DNA of 64,000 nucleotides from Anaerolineae bacterium (GTDB lineage: Bacteria; Chloroflexota; Anaerolineae; B4-G1; SLSP01). This document shows positions 8,911 to 16,377 of the stretch, piece after piece. The stretch lies in assembly GCA_026645815.1 (NCBI GenBank), contig JAPKMR010000014.1, positions 1 through 64,000 on the forward strand. The letters are read 5' to 3'. Numbering within the stretch: the stretch's first letter is position 1; each line of letters opens with the position of its first letter. The notes beneath the pieces are model-generated. The model saw only the letters and a list, made by a program, of their open reading frames with translations, searched no databases and was not told the DNA's origin. Both the position numbers and the translations under genes were made by a program.

Positions 8911-10302
8911 TCATGGCGTGACTTCGCCCGTCTCACCCACCAGCTCGCCGACCAGATCATACTCCAAAGCCCGGGTAATCTTGACCGTGACCATGCGATC
9001 CACCTTGGCCACGCGACGTTCAATCAGCACCAGACCATCAATCTCGGGAGCATCGCGATAGCTGCGCCCTACCGTCAGATTCTCGTCCGTCCCCTCGAGC
9101 AATACCGGGAGAACGCGCCCCACCTGCTCCCGATTCCGTTCCAATGAGATACCCTGCTGTAACGTCATCAGCGCATCGAAACGGGCTTCCTTGATTTCCT
9201 CTGGGACGTCATCCTCATACCGCGCCGCCAGCGTGCCTTCCTCATGGGAACACGTAAAGACGCCTAAACGGTCAAAACGCTGCTCCTGGACAAAATCCAG
9301 CAAGGTCTGAAACTCGGCCTCAGTTTCCCCTGGAAAACCCGCAATGAGTGTCGTTCGCAGGCAAACGTGAGGGAGGCGCGCGCGCAATTCCACCAGAGTG
9401 CGCCTTAGCTCCTGCATATCCGAAGGGCGATTCATGCGGCGCAGGACATCAGGGTGAGCGTGTTGCAGCGGCAAATCCACATAAGGCAACACCTGCGGAT
9501 GATCTGCCATCACCTCGATCAAACGGGGCGTAATTTGCCCGGGGAACATATACAAGATGCGCAGCCAGGATGATTCCGGCAAAACGGCAACCAGACGCTC
9601 CAACAACTCCGCCAGGCCATCTGTATAGCCCAAATCACGCCCGTAAGTCGTGCTATCCTGTGCAATCAGGTTGAATTCCAGGGCACGCTTATCACGCAAG
9701 CGTTGGGCATCTTTGACGATGGCCTCAATGGGGCGGCTGACCATATCCCCCTTGATCAGCGGGATGGCACAAAATGCGCAACGGCGGCTACAGCCATCGG
9801 CAATCTTAAGAAAGGCGCTGCGTCCTGATATGGCATAGCCTGGCGCACCCACAGATTCGGGCAGGGCCATCGCACGGGCCTCCGTGAACACCAACCGTTG
9901 CCGGGCAACGCGTTGCCGGCGCGCCTTAATCTGCGCTAACAGTTCCGGCAGCGCAACCCAGGAGCGCGTTCCCAAAACGCCATCGAGTTCAGGAACCCAC
10001 GCCATCAAGCGCTCCGGATCGCGTTGCGCCCAACACCCTGCCGCAATCAAACGCTGGTCCTCGCGCAAGTTGGCAGCCAAAGATTGCATGGTTTCGAGGG
10101 ATTCTCTTCGCGCATCAGCGATGAAGCCACAGGTATTGACAATAATGACATCGGCTTGATCCGCATGGTCTACAGGGCGATAACCCGCGCGTTGCAAAAG
10201 GAAAGCCATGCCGTTAGCATCAACCGTATTCTTAGGGCAACCGAGGGAAAGGAGATGAAAACGCGGCATCGAACGCGTTCTGGAAGTAGATTTTGCAGAC
10301 AT
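8911..10302 (-). CDS. rimO: Ribosomal protein S12 methylthiotransferase RimO
   Basis: 463 residues, slightly longer than typical RimO because of an 11-residue basic N-terminal tail; an internal ATG at 10269 would remove it. The N-terminal UPF0004 domain has LSLGCPKNTVD and NTCGF cysteines for one Fe-S cluster, and the radical-SAM motif CSRRCAFC supplies the second. A C-terminal TRAM-type domain follows. The enzyme adds a methylthio group to an aspartate of ribosomal protein S12. The sequence GCPKN rather than a MiaB-type pattern favours RimO. It starts 3 bp after the RodZ-like gene, in an operon with rplI. Confidence 0.93.
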   Translation of the reverse strand: MSAKSTSRTRSMPRFHLLSLGCPKNTVDANGMAFLLQRAGYRPVDHADQADVIIVNTCGFIADARRESLETMQSLAANLREDQRLIAAGCWAQRDPERLMAWVPELDGVLGTRSWVALPELLAQIKARRQRVARQRLVFTEARAMALPESVGAPGYAISGRSAFLKIADGCSRRCAFCAIPLIKGDMVSRPIEAIVKDAQRLRDKRALEFNLIAQDSTTYGRDLGYTDGLAELLERLVAVLPESSWLRILYMFPGQITPRLIEVMADHPQVLPYVDLPLQHAHPDVLRRMNRPSDMQELRRTLVELRARLPHVCLRTTLIAGFPGETEAEFQTLLDFVQEQRFDRLGVFTCSHEEGTLAARYEDDVPEEIKEARFDALMTLQQGISLERNREQVGRVLPVLLEGTDENLTVGRSYRDAPEIDGLVLIERRVAKVDRMVTVKITRALEYDLVGELVGETGEVTP

Positions 10303-10305
10303 AAC

Positions 10306-11133
10306 TCAGGGCACCTGAAGCGCGATCTCGCCTTGAGGAGACCAGGCACGGCGCACAACCTGACCGTTGTTGCCCAAGGTCCCCCAATCCACGCCATTGA
10401 TCGTGAGGGTGAACGCGCCGCCATTCCCAGTCTCGACCTGAACCTGTGTAGCAGCAGAAGCCTCTAGAGGCTGTCCCGGCGCGGCAATGCCCTGAAAAAT
10501 CACCGCATCATCAGCCACCACCCGCACCCAGACATGCTGGGTAGGATCGAGCTGCAGCGTGACCTTACCGTCAAGAGCAGGGACAAAATCACCGCCGGTC
10601 AAGATCTGCTGCGTTGGGACAACGGGAGCAACTGCCGTAGGCTGTCCCGGCGTCGGCGTTGGTGCGGCGACCTGTGGTTCCGTGCCCATGAATTGCAGGT
10701 AAACAAACGCGCCAACTGCAATTAGCAGAAACACCCCCATCAGACCCAGCAAAATGGGAATAAGGGTTCGGGGCATAGTTGAAGATGGGCGCGTTTCCTC
10801 TTCCTCAGAAGGAGGAGAGGGAAAAACCGAGGGACGGGTTACATCAGGATTGCGTTTTTCCTCGGGGATGGGACGTGCACGGGGCTGCAGGGGACGTCCT
10901 TCAACTTCAGCTTCGTAGCGGGCAAGCGCCTCCTCCACCGGTACGCCAAGGAAACGCGCATAGTTGCGCAGAAAACCACGCGCCTGAATCTGCCCCGGCA
11001 ACGCGGAATAATCTCCCAACTCAAGTGCTTGAAGATAGCGGCGCCGAATCCGCAATTCCTTCTCGATGTCCTCCAGACTGAGTTGGCGTGCCTCACGCGC
11101 ACGGCGCAACCACAAGCCCAAACCTTCGGTCAT
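10306..11133 (-). CDS. RodZ-like HTH membrane protein
   Basis: 275 residues: a cytoplasmic XRE-type HTH_25 domain (about 1-75, with LRRAREARQLSLEDIEKEL), an acidic Pro-rich linker, one transmembrane helix at about 124-147, then a periplasmic Pro/Thr linker and a beta-rich DUF4115-like domain. This is the layout of RodZ, which links MreB to the elongation machinery in rods. No mre genes are in the window, so the shape role is inferred from family. Its start overlaps the rplI stop by 4 bp. Confidence 0.8.
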   Translation of the reverse strand: MTEGLGLWLRRAREARQLSLEDIEKELRIRRRYLQALELGDYSALPGQIQARGFLRNYARFLGVPVEEALARYEAEVEGRPLQPRARPIPEEKRNPDVTRPSVFPSPPSEEEETRPSSTMPRTLIPILLGLMGVFLLIAVGAFVYLQFMGTEPQVAAPTPTPGQPTAVAPVVPTQQILTGGDFVPALDGKVTLQLDPTQHVWVRVVADDAVIFQGIAAPGQPLEASAATQVQVETGNGGAFTLTINGVDWGTLGNNGQVVRRAWSPQGEIALQVP

Positions 11134-11582
11134 TGATCCTCCGCTTCCACAACTACCTGTACTTGCCCGGTCACATTGGCGGGCAATTTGAGTTCAATCA
11201 GATGCACACCGGTCTGCCGAATCGGGTGCTCTAGCTCGATCATTCGCCTATCGAACTCCGTGCCCAGCACCTTGCCGATGGCCTCGGCGATATCCTTCGC
11301 CGTGATAGAACCATACATGCGTCCAGTCTCACCCGCCTTTACTTTGAAATGGAGCGGCTTATCCTTGAGCCGGGCTGCCATTGCCTCAGCGCGAGCGTGC
11401 TGCTGCGCGGCAACCGTTGTCGCATGTTGTTGCTCCCGCGTCACCATCTCGAGCGATTCTTTGGTAGCCGGAATTGCCAGCCCACGCGGAATCAAGTAAT
11501 TCCGCGCATAACCTTCGGAGACTGATTTCACCTCGTTAGCCCGACCCAATCCCTTGACGTCGCATTTCAACACAACCTGCAT
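11130..11582 (-). CDS. rplI: 50S ribosomal protein L9
   Basis: 150 residues with the L9 N-terminal signature: MQVVLKCDVKGLGRANEV, then EGYARNYLIPRGLA. The long connecting helix and C-terminal domain with TGRMYGSIT are present. It binds 23S rRNA domain V. The ATG follows GAGGGAGG at good spacing. It heads an operon with the RodZ-like gene and rimO; the parS site lies about 120 bp upstream of its start. In Firmicutes rplI is commonly origin-proximal, which fits the origin call next door. Confidence 0.96.
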   Translation of the reverse strand: MQVVLKCDVKGLGRANEVKSVSEGYARNYLIPRGLAIPATKESLEMVTREQQHATTVAAQQHARAEAMAARLKDKPLHFKVKAGETGRMYGSITAKDIAEAIGKVLGTEFDRRMIELEHPIRQTGVHLIELKLPANVTGQVQVVVEAEDQ

Positions 11583-11698
11583 GTGATGCCTCCCTCTTCC
11601 GAAATGCCCTCAATCCAGCGACCGGAATCTATGTATTTGCCTCAGACCACGTCAAAACTAATGCTACAGACCATCACACACAAAGTAAAAACTGTGAG

Positions 11699-11714
11699 TG
11701 TTTCACGTGAAACA
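11699..11714. promoter_or_regulatory. parS centromere site (ParB binding)
   Basis: A perfect 16-bp palindrome, TGTTTCACGTGAAACA, identical to the consensus parS sequence known from Bacillus and many other phyla. ParB binds such sites near the origin to segregate chromosomes. It sits in the 153-bp gap between the TPR gene stop and rplI, 1.5-2 kb from the DnaA-box cluster. No parA or parB is in the window. A degenerate relative sharing the CACGTGAAA core occurs at 13801-13811. Confidence 0.85.
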
Positions 11715-11735
11715 GGCCAACCGCGCGAGCAAGCC

Positions 11736-12269
11736 CTAACGCACCCCAAACACGCGCATCTGCAGCGCAAATAACATGCGGGTGAATTTCTGCATCGGCG
11801 TCGGATTCTCGACCAGCTGAATGCCCGCTTGATAAGCAGCGAAGCCTGCCTCACGTTGCCCATTCTTGAAAAGCGCCACCCCTAAAGCCAAAAGGGTTTC
11901 GCCCTGACGCTGGTTATCTTCCAGCTCGGCAAAGGTAGCGATAGCTGTTTGCCAGGCGGGAATGGCTTCATCCCGCTTCCCCATCGAGGCATACACGCTC
12001 CCCAAATTTCCGAGAACCTGTGCCTCACGCGATTTATCGCCAAGGCGCACGAAAACCCGGCGCGCCTCTTCCAGAGATGCCACCGCTTCTTCCCAACGAC
12101 TCTGCTTGCGCCGAATGAGCGCAATGTTATTCAGCATCTCACCAGCCTCGATTTCCCGCCCCTCTTCAGCAAAGTGCTCTAACGCTTCACTGAAACGTTG
12201 TGCGGCCTCATCGTAAAGGCCCTCCTGAAACAACCGCAAGCCCTCTTTTTGAAGTTCGTCCGCATTCAT
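11736..12269 (-). CDS. Tetratricopeptide repeat protein
   Basis: 177 residues composed of about four TPR units, with typical Trp/Leu/Gly and Tyr/Ala positions (LFQEGLYDEAAQRFSEAL, LGNLGSVYASMGKRDEAI). No signal peptide or membrane helix is seen. TPR proteins act as protein-binding scaffolds; the partner is unknown. It follows the double-HTH gene by 12 bp on the same strand and is probably co-transcribed. The pair lies between the origin region and parS. Confidence 0.75.
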   Translation of the reverse strand: MNADELQKEGLRLFQEGLYDEAAQRFSEALEHFAEEGREIEAGEMLNNIALIRRKQSRWEEAVASLEEARRVFVRLGDKSREAQVLGNLGSVYASMGKRDEAIPAWQTAIATFAELEDNQRQGETLLALGVALFKNGQREAGFAAYQAGIQLVENPTPMQKFTRMLFALQMRVFGVR

Positions 12270-12281
12270 AATGCCCCATCC

Positions 12282-12956
12282 TTAGAAAGTGATTTCCAGC
12301 AACGCTTCAGCAATTTGCCGCAATGAACCCGCCGGCATCTGCGCCAGCTTCATCGCCAGTTCCAAATAACTTAGGTTGATGGGGCGCGCCACAAATTCAC
12401 GCACCGCGTCCGGCAATTCCGCAAAGCGTTCAAAATCAGATTGCAGCGTGTGCCAGCGACCCACATGGCTATCGCGATCGCCAAAAGAATCGAGCGATAC
12501 GCCCAAAGCCCGCGCCGCCAATTCCAGTTCCGCCAGAGGCATCGGGACCTCGCCGAATTCATAAGCTGCCAGCTGCTCTGCCGGCAATTCCAGCAATGCC
12601 GCCAATTCCTCCAAACTGCGTCCCGATTCCAAGCGCGCCTGCTGCAAACGAATGCCGACAATGCGGTGCCGCAATGGTAAGAAATACGCCGGGAGTGGCA
12701 GCTGCGCGCGATCATCCGACACTGCCACGCGCTCAGACCGGAGCGTGTGAAGGGGAATCGCCAAAAACCGTCCCAGAAGTTCCATCTCCGGCAAGGAGAT
12801 CGAGGTCTCAGCGGCCTCATAAGCTGCCAATTGCTCCGGGGTTAAACCTAAAACTTCGGCGCATTCCGCATGTGACATATGAGCACGTTCACGCGCGCTA
12901 CGGAGCGCCACGCCGATAATTCGGTTACGCAGTTCCACAATTTGCCTGTTAGGCAT
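12282..12956 (-). CDS. Double XRE-type helix-turn-helix protein
   Basis: 224 residues with two similar XRE/Cro HTH domains, about 1-75 and 90-160. The second repeats the first closely: LRNRIIGVALRSARE then LRHRIVGIRLQQARLE, and LGLTPEQLAAYEAAE then LELPAEQLAAYEFGE. Each ends in a short Leu-rich helix, and a unique C-terminal helical region follows (about 170-224). Tandem HTH domains suggest binding to two adjacent half-sites, probably as a DNA-binding regulator. The gene faces away from the putative origin, and its promoter lies inside that region. Its targets are unknown. Confidence 0.75.
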   Translation of the reverse strand: MPNRQIVELRNRIIGVALRSARERAHMSHAECAEVLGLTPEQLAAYEAAETSISLPEMELLGRFLAIPLHTLRSERVAVSDDRAQLPLPAYFLPLRHRIVGIRLQQARLESGRSLEELAALLELPAEQLAAYEFGEVPMPLAELELAARALGVSLDSFGDRDSHVGRWHTLQSDFERFAELPDAVREFVARPINLSYLELAMKLAQMPAGSLRQIAEALLEITF

Positions 12957-13060
12957 ATTTGCACCCCCAGTAAAAATAGCAACTAAAAGTACAGGTCCGG
13001 CGAAATTCTGTGACTGACGTTGCAGAACTTACGCCGCACCATCGCAGATACCGTCAGCAG

Positions 13061-13805
13061 TTTTTTACACTAGCTTTCATTATAGCATAACCCATTTCAT
13101 GAGCAATGCGGAGGGGGGGGGGTCCAAAATGGGGGCGGCAATCTCAAACGCCTTTACTGGATGTGCTAGAAAGGTGCTTTATTGCGGCTGGGCAATTTCC
13201 GCCGCAGCGGTGGTGGTTGCAACGCAAGAAATCACTCGATGGGGAAACCCCACGACATTATCCACAGCAGAGCAAAAACAATTAGTAAGGGAGCAGCCCA
13301 AGCAAGCCCCTAGATATAGGGGGTACCTATATACAGTCACAACAATCCCGTCTTTCACAAGGTGCTTTTCTGTGGATAACTCGCGGTTTTTGGTGGATAA
13401 CTACGGCTTTCTGGGGAAAAACTGCATCCCGAAATCGTAAGCACTTTGCCGGAAATCCCTACGGATAGCACACCAAAATGCATTTGAGCCAACAGGATGT
13501 GCCAAAAGAATTCCGACCGGTTGGATGCTGCCGGATGCGTTTTCCCCAACTTATCCCCAGGCAGGAGAAACGCGCCTCCCCGTATCTATGCCTCGAACAA
13601 CGTAGCCCCCCCATAAATAGGGTTCTCAGACAGTTATCCCCACAATCCCCCGCTCTACTACGATGACTACATATACTTTTTGAAAGATACTTGAATACAT
13701 AAGCCATCACCGCCGCCCACCATTACAGGCGGCAGGTAAAACCCTATTATCCTAAAGCATTTTTCCACCACACTTTGTAGGTGCGGCTGAACTATTGCCT
13801 CTCAC
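13061..13805. other. Candidate chromosomal origin (oriC) with DnaA-box cluster
   Basis: The 947 bp between the double-HTH gene and rpsT have no convincing gene. They contain two perfect DnaA boxes, TTATCCACA at 13258-13266 (plus) and 13371-13379 (minus). Three one-mismatch boxes occur at 13392-13400 (minus), 13551-13559 and 13634-13642 (both plus). A/T-rich stretches at 13060-13100 and 13660-13705 could be unwinding elements. Sampled plus-strand composition is C-rich on the left and G-rich on the right in genes of the same orientation (for example 8281-8340: 11 G, 25 C; 22081-22140: 25 G, 10 C). parS is nearby. A short plus-strand frame at 13099-13440 crosses two boxes and is judged spurious. 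Confidence 0.75.
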
Positions 13806-13833
13806 GTGAAATGCATCTCAGATAAAGTCCAAC

Positions 13834-13861
13834 TGGACAAAATTCGAAAATCAAGTATACT
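13834..13861 (+). promoter_or_regulatory. rpsT promoter
   Basis: TGGACA (13834-13839), 16-bp spacer, TATACT (13856-13861). The start of transcription would fall near 13868, giving a leader of about 36 nt that holds the GGAGGAG ribosome site. The -35 lies in a small palindrome, GTCCA-AC-TGGAC. Confidence 0.65.
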
Positions 13862-13903
13862 CTCACTTCGTAATTGGCTAGATCTATTGAGTTGGAGGAG
13901 CAA

Positions 13904-14167
13904 GTGGCAAACACGCAGGCAGCGAAGAAAGAAATTCGCAGTTCTTATCGTAAATGGTTGCAAAATCGTCATGTCAAAGGACAGATGCGCAGCGCCATTA
14001 AGTCGGTACGAAATGCGATTGCTTCGGGCGATGTTGAGCAAGCGCAAGCACTAATGCCGCGAGCAACGCGAGAATTGGACAAGGCCGCTAAGAAGAATGT
14101 GATTCACAAGAACAAGGCTTCGCGGCTTAAGTCCCGTTTGATGAAGCAGATCAACGCGCTGCAATAA
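13904..14167 (+). CDS. rpsT: 30S ribosomal protein S20
   Basis: 87 residues, the normal size for S20. The basic helical sequence includes VANTQAAKKEIR at the start, RSAIKSVRNAI in the middle and KNVIHKNKASRLKSRL near the end, the diagnostic S20 C-terminal region. It binds 16S rRNA. The start is a GTG at 13904, directly after GGAGGAG; upstream in-frame starts lack a ribosome site. It is monocistronic, with its own promoter and terminator. It is the first gene to the right of the putative origin and reads away from it. Confidence 0.95.
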   Translation: MANTQAAKKEIRSSYRKWLQNRHVKGQMRSAIKSVRNAIASGDVEQAQALMPRATRELDKAAKKNVIHKNKASRLKSRLMKQINALQ

Positions 14168-14243
14168 TCTGTAGCGCGGTATTTGGTTTCCCTGGGTTAA
14201 AGCGATACCCAGGCGTTGTTTGCGTAGACATACCCGGGCCATA

Positions 14244-14274
14244 AGGCGGGTTTCCGAATGGGAACCCGCCTTTT
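14244..14274 (+). terminator. Rho-independent terminator after rpsT
   Basis: GC-rich hairpin AGGCGGGTTTCC / GGGAACCCGCCT with a GAAT loop, followed by TTTTCTTTG. It also lies downstream of the convergent CapA-like gene. Confidence 0.85.
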
Positions 14275-14306
14275 CTTTGTTTCAGTCGTTTCTTTTGCCG
14301 CTTGTC

Positions 14307-16031
14307 TTAGGGGCGTAGAGCGAAGATCATCTCGAGGAATTGCCGGCGATCCGCAGCTGGTATAGGATCGCCATCTATCATTGGGCGCGGCCGCCCATAT
14401 TCCTCAATCCACGTCGGCAGCAGTTCGATGCTGAGAAGACGGTTATTGTAAAAGACCAGACGGTTGACAAATCCTTGTCGTCCCTCGTTCCACATTTGAT
14501 CGAAGAAGAGATTACCCAACCCGTAGTGGATGAAGGTATCGCCGTAGAATTCCATGGTTTGTGGCTGGTGCGCTTGACTCCCTTGGACATAAACCGGACC
14601 CAGGTCGGCAAAGGTGCGGAAATCGCTCACCTGCCCGGCGAAAGGCGTGTAGCTTTCAGTCTCGTATTCCTGCACCGTGAAAATGACGTTGTATCCCTGA
14701 CTGCGCAGATCGGCGATCGTGATTTCCAGATAAGCTAAATCCTCGGGGTCGAGAGCTTTTCTGTCGGTCTGCCGGCATGAAAAAACACCCGGCAGCTCAT
14801 TCGTGGCCCAATCATAAGGATTGTCCACGCTGTTACAACCGATAAACGCGATTTTGTTCGGTCCATTCTCGAACAATGCGGGTTGACGCGCATCTGTATA
14901 GTTCTCACCCCCGCCGAACCATTTCCAGCCACGGTCGCGGTACATCTGCAACGTGCGTCGCAAAGGCTCGATGCCTCGATCCACCAGGTGATTTCCGGTC
15001 AATTCGATAACATCCGCGCCGACAAATTCCAGCGCTTCGATGTATTTATCGTGGGATGCAAGGCTCATAGTGCCACCAGGTTCGGGTGTGTGATTGGACA
15101 GATAAGAGAGCTCGTTACTGATGTGGGTGATATCGGCATTGACCAGCCAATCTCGCACGTCCTCGGCGATGTAGGTCACCCCTTTGTTCTCCATCAATCT
15201 CGATGTACCGCGGGTCATTGCAGTTACCCCCGTCATCACTACCAGCGTCATCGCCTCTTCGTCGCGGTTGACGAGGGCTTTGGCGGGCAAATCCAACAGC
15301 TCAAGCGTTTCACGCCGGGTGGCGCTATCCAGCATCAATGGAATCATAAGCGGGTAGGTTGCTGCGACGGATGTTTTCTCCAACAGCGAGATGTCATCTA
15401 GCCGGAGTACCTTCCAACGTGGGTTCAGCTCGTCGAAGGGCATGATCGTCCAGGCGTTGCGCGATTCGGCCTCCGTCAGGAGTGCATCGGGAGCTACCAG
15501 GGTATAAACATTTGCCGCGGGCTCTCCGAGCAGCCCGCGTAGCGCATTTGCGGTATCCTCGGTGAGGAGCAGGGGATGCGCCGTCCAAAGCCCTGCCGGT
15601 GTGCCCTGCCAGGTGGCTTGTAAATCAGCCAATGTGGTCCCCTCATCCAGAGTGAAAAACGGCGCGGCAAGGGCAAAGGTCCACTGTCCTTGCTGGTAGG
15701 CACCAGGGTCAGCCCCGGTTTGCAGTAGCACCTCTGCCACTTCGGCAGCGTCAATCCACCTGAAATATGCGGGGGTATCTTCAACACGAGATTTCAGGAT
15801 GGCGCAGGCCGAAGCCGGCACACCGGCAGCACAACTTACCGTCACGGGGAATGCCGGGGTAGGTGTAGGCAAAGGTGTTGGTGTAGGTGAGGGTGTCGGT
15901 GTGGCGGTGGGAAAGGGCGTGCGCGTGGGCGTGGGGGTCGGTCCCGGCGCGGGCAACGGTGCGCAGGATACCAGCAGTGCCAGCAGTATCAGTAGTCCCC
16001 AACGATAGCGGGTGTGTGAAAGCGTTTTCAT
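14307..16031 (-). CDS. CapA-family (poly-gamma-glutamate/metallophosphatase-like) lipoprotein
   Basis: 574 residues. The ATG at 16031 follows AGGAG and produces a lipoprotein signal (LLALLVSC) and a Pro-Thr linker of about 40 residues. The C-terminal half matches the PGA_cap (CapA/PgsA) fold: GVTAMTRGTSR, NELSYLSNH, ELTGNHLVDRG, FTVQEYETESYTPF and HYGLGNLFFDQM. In the family these form a calcineurin-like fold linked to capsule or poly-gamma-glutamate synthesis. The N-terminal half (about 70-270) is less recognisable and may be a substrate-binding-type domain. A typical CapA begins with a GDxxL/M motif; here it reads VVMTGVTAM, so the metal site may be altered. No other capsule genes are adjacent. 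Confidence 0.75.
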   Translation of the reverse strand: MKTLSHTRYRWGLLILLALLVSCAPLPAPGPTPTPTRTPFPTATPTPSPTPTPLPTPTPAFPVTVSCAAGVPASACAILKSRVEDTPAYFRWIDAAEVAEVLLQTGADPGAYQQGQWTFALAAPFFTLDEGTTLADLQATWQGTPAGLWTAHPLLLTEDTANALRGLLGEPAANVYTLVAPDALLTEAESRNAWTIMPFDELNPRWKVLRLDDISLLEKTSVAATYPLMIPLMLDSATRRETLELLDLPAKALVNRDEEAMTLVVMTGVTAMTRGTSRLMENKGVTYIAEDVRDWLVNADITHISNELSYLSNHTPEPGGTMSLASHDKYIEALEFVGADVIELTGNHLVDRGIEPLRRTLQMYRDRGWKWFGGGENYTDARQPALFENGPNKIAFIGCNSVDNPYDWATNELPGVFSCRQTDRKALDPEDLAYLEITIADLRSQGYNVIFTVQEYETESYTPFAGQVSDFRTFADLGPVYVQGSQAHQPQTMEFYGDTFIHYGLGNLFFDQMWNEGRQGFVNRLVFYNNRLLSIELLPTWIEEYGRPRPMIDGDPIPAADRRQFLEMIFALRP

Positions 16032-16171
16032 GTCTGTCACTCCTGAGAAAGACTCTAGCATTTCTTTTTGAGAATAGGACGCTGCTTTCAGGTCCCAGAC
16101 TTTTCTCGGGAGCATTGTGAATCTTTGTGTTGCTTTGTCAAGTTTGGGTAAAGCAGCGCAACAGGCCCAAG

Positions 16172-16201
16172 CAAAACCGGGTCGCATTTGCGACCCGGTT
16201 T
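16172..16201 (-). terminator. Terminator downstream of tRNA-Val
   Basis: Read on the minus strand, directly after the tRNA 3' end: AAACCGGGTCGCA, short loop, TGCGACCCGGTTTT. The stem is 12-13 bp and ends in a T-run. It separates the tRNA from the downstream CapA-like gene. Confidence 0.8.
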
Positions 16202-16202
16202 G

Positions 16203-16276
16203 TGGGCGATAGAGGACTTGAACCTCTGACCTCCGCGATGTCAACGCGGCGCTCTAACCAACTGAGCTAACCGCCC
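16203..16276 (-). tRNA. tRNA-Val (anticodon GAC)
   Basis: 74 nt. The acceptor stem pairs GGGCGGT with ATCGCCC (one G-U), followed by discriminator A. The D-arm contains TTAGCTCAGTTGGTTAGAG; the anticodon stem CCGCG/CGCGG encloses TTGACAT, giving GAC. The variable loop GAGGTC and the T-arm with GGTTCAAGTCC are normal. CCA is not encoded. Confidence 0.96.
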
Positions 16277-16285
16277 TCAATTGGG

Positions 16286-16313
16286 ATTATAACATGCTTT
16301 TTGATTTCAGCAA
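16286..16313 (-). promoter_or_regulatory. tRNA-Val promoter
   Basis: On the minus strand: TTGCTG (16313-16308), 16-bp spacer, perfect TATAAT (16291-16286). The tRNA 5' end is 10 bp downstream. Confidence 0.75.
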
Positions 16314-16377
16314 CCTTGGTACGAGGAGGGCACGTTTCAAATTAGAAAGGCACAAAGGTGATTTCCCCGGTGCGGTT

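Noticed and set aside
13099-13440. 113-residue plus-strand frame inside the intergenic region with DnaA boxes
   Set aside because: No ribosome site or domain, and it crosses two DnaA boxes; judged part of the non-coding origin region.
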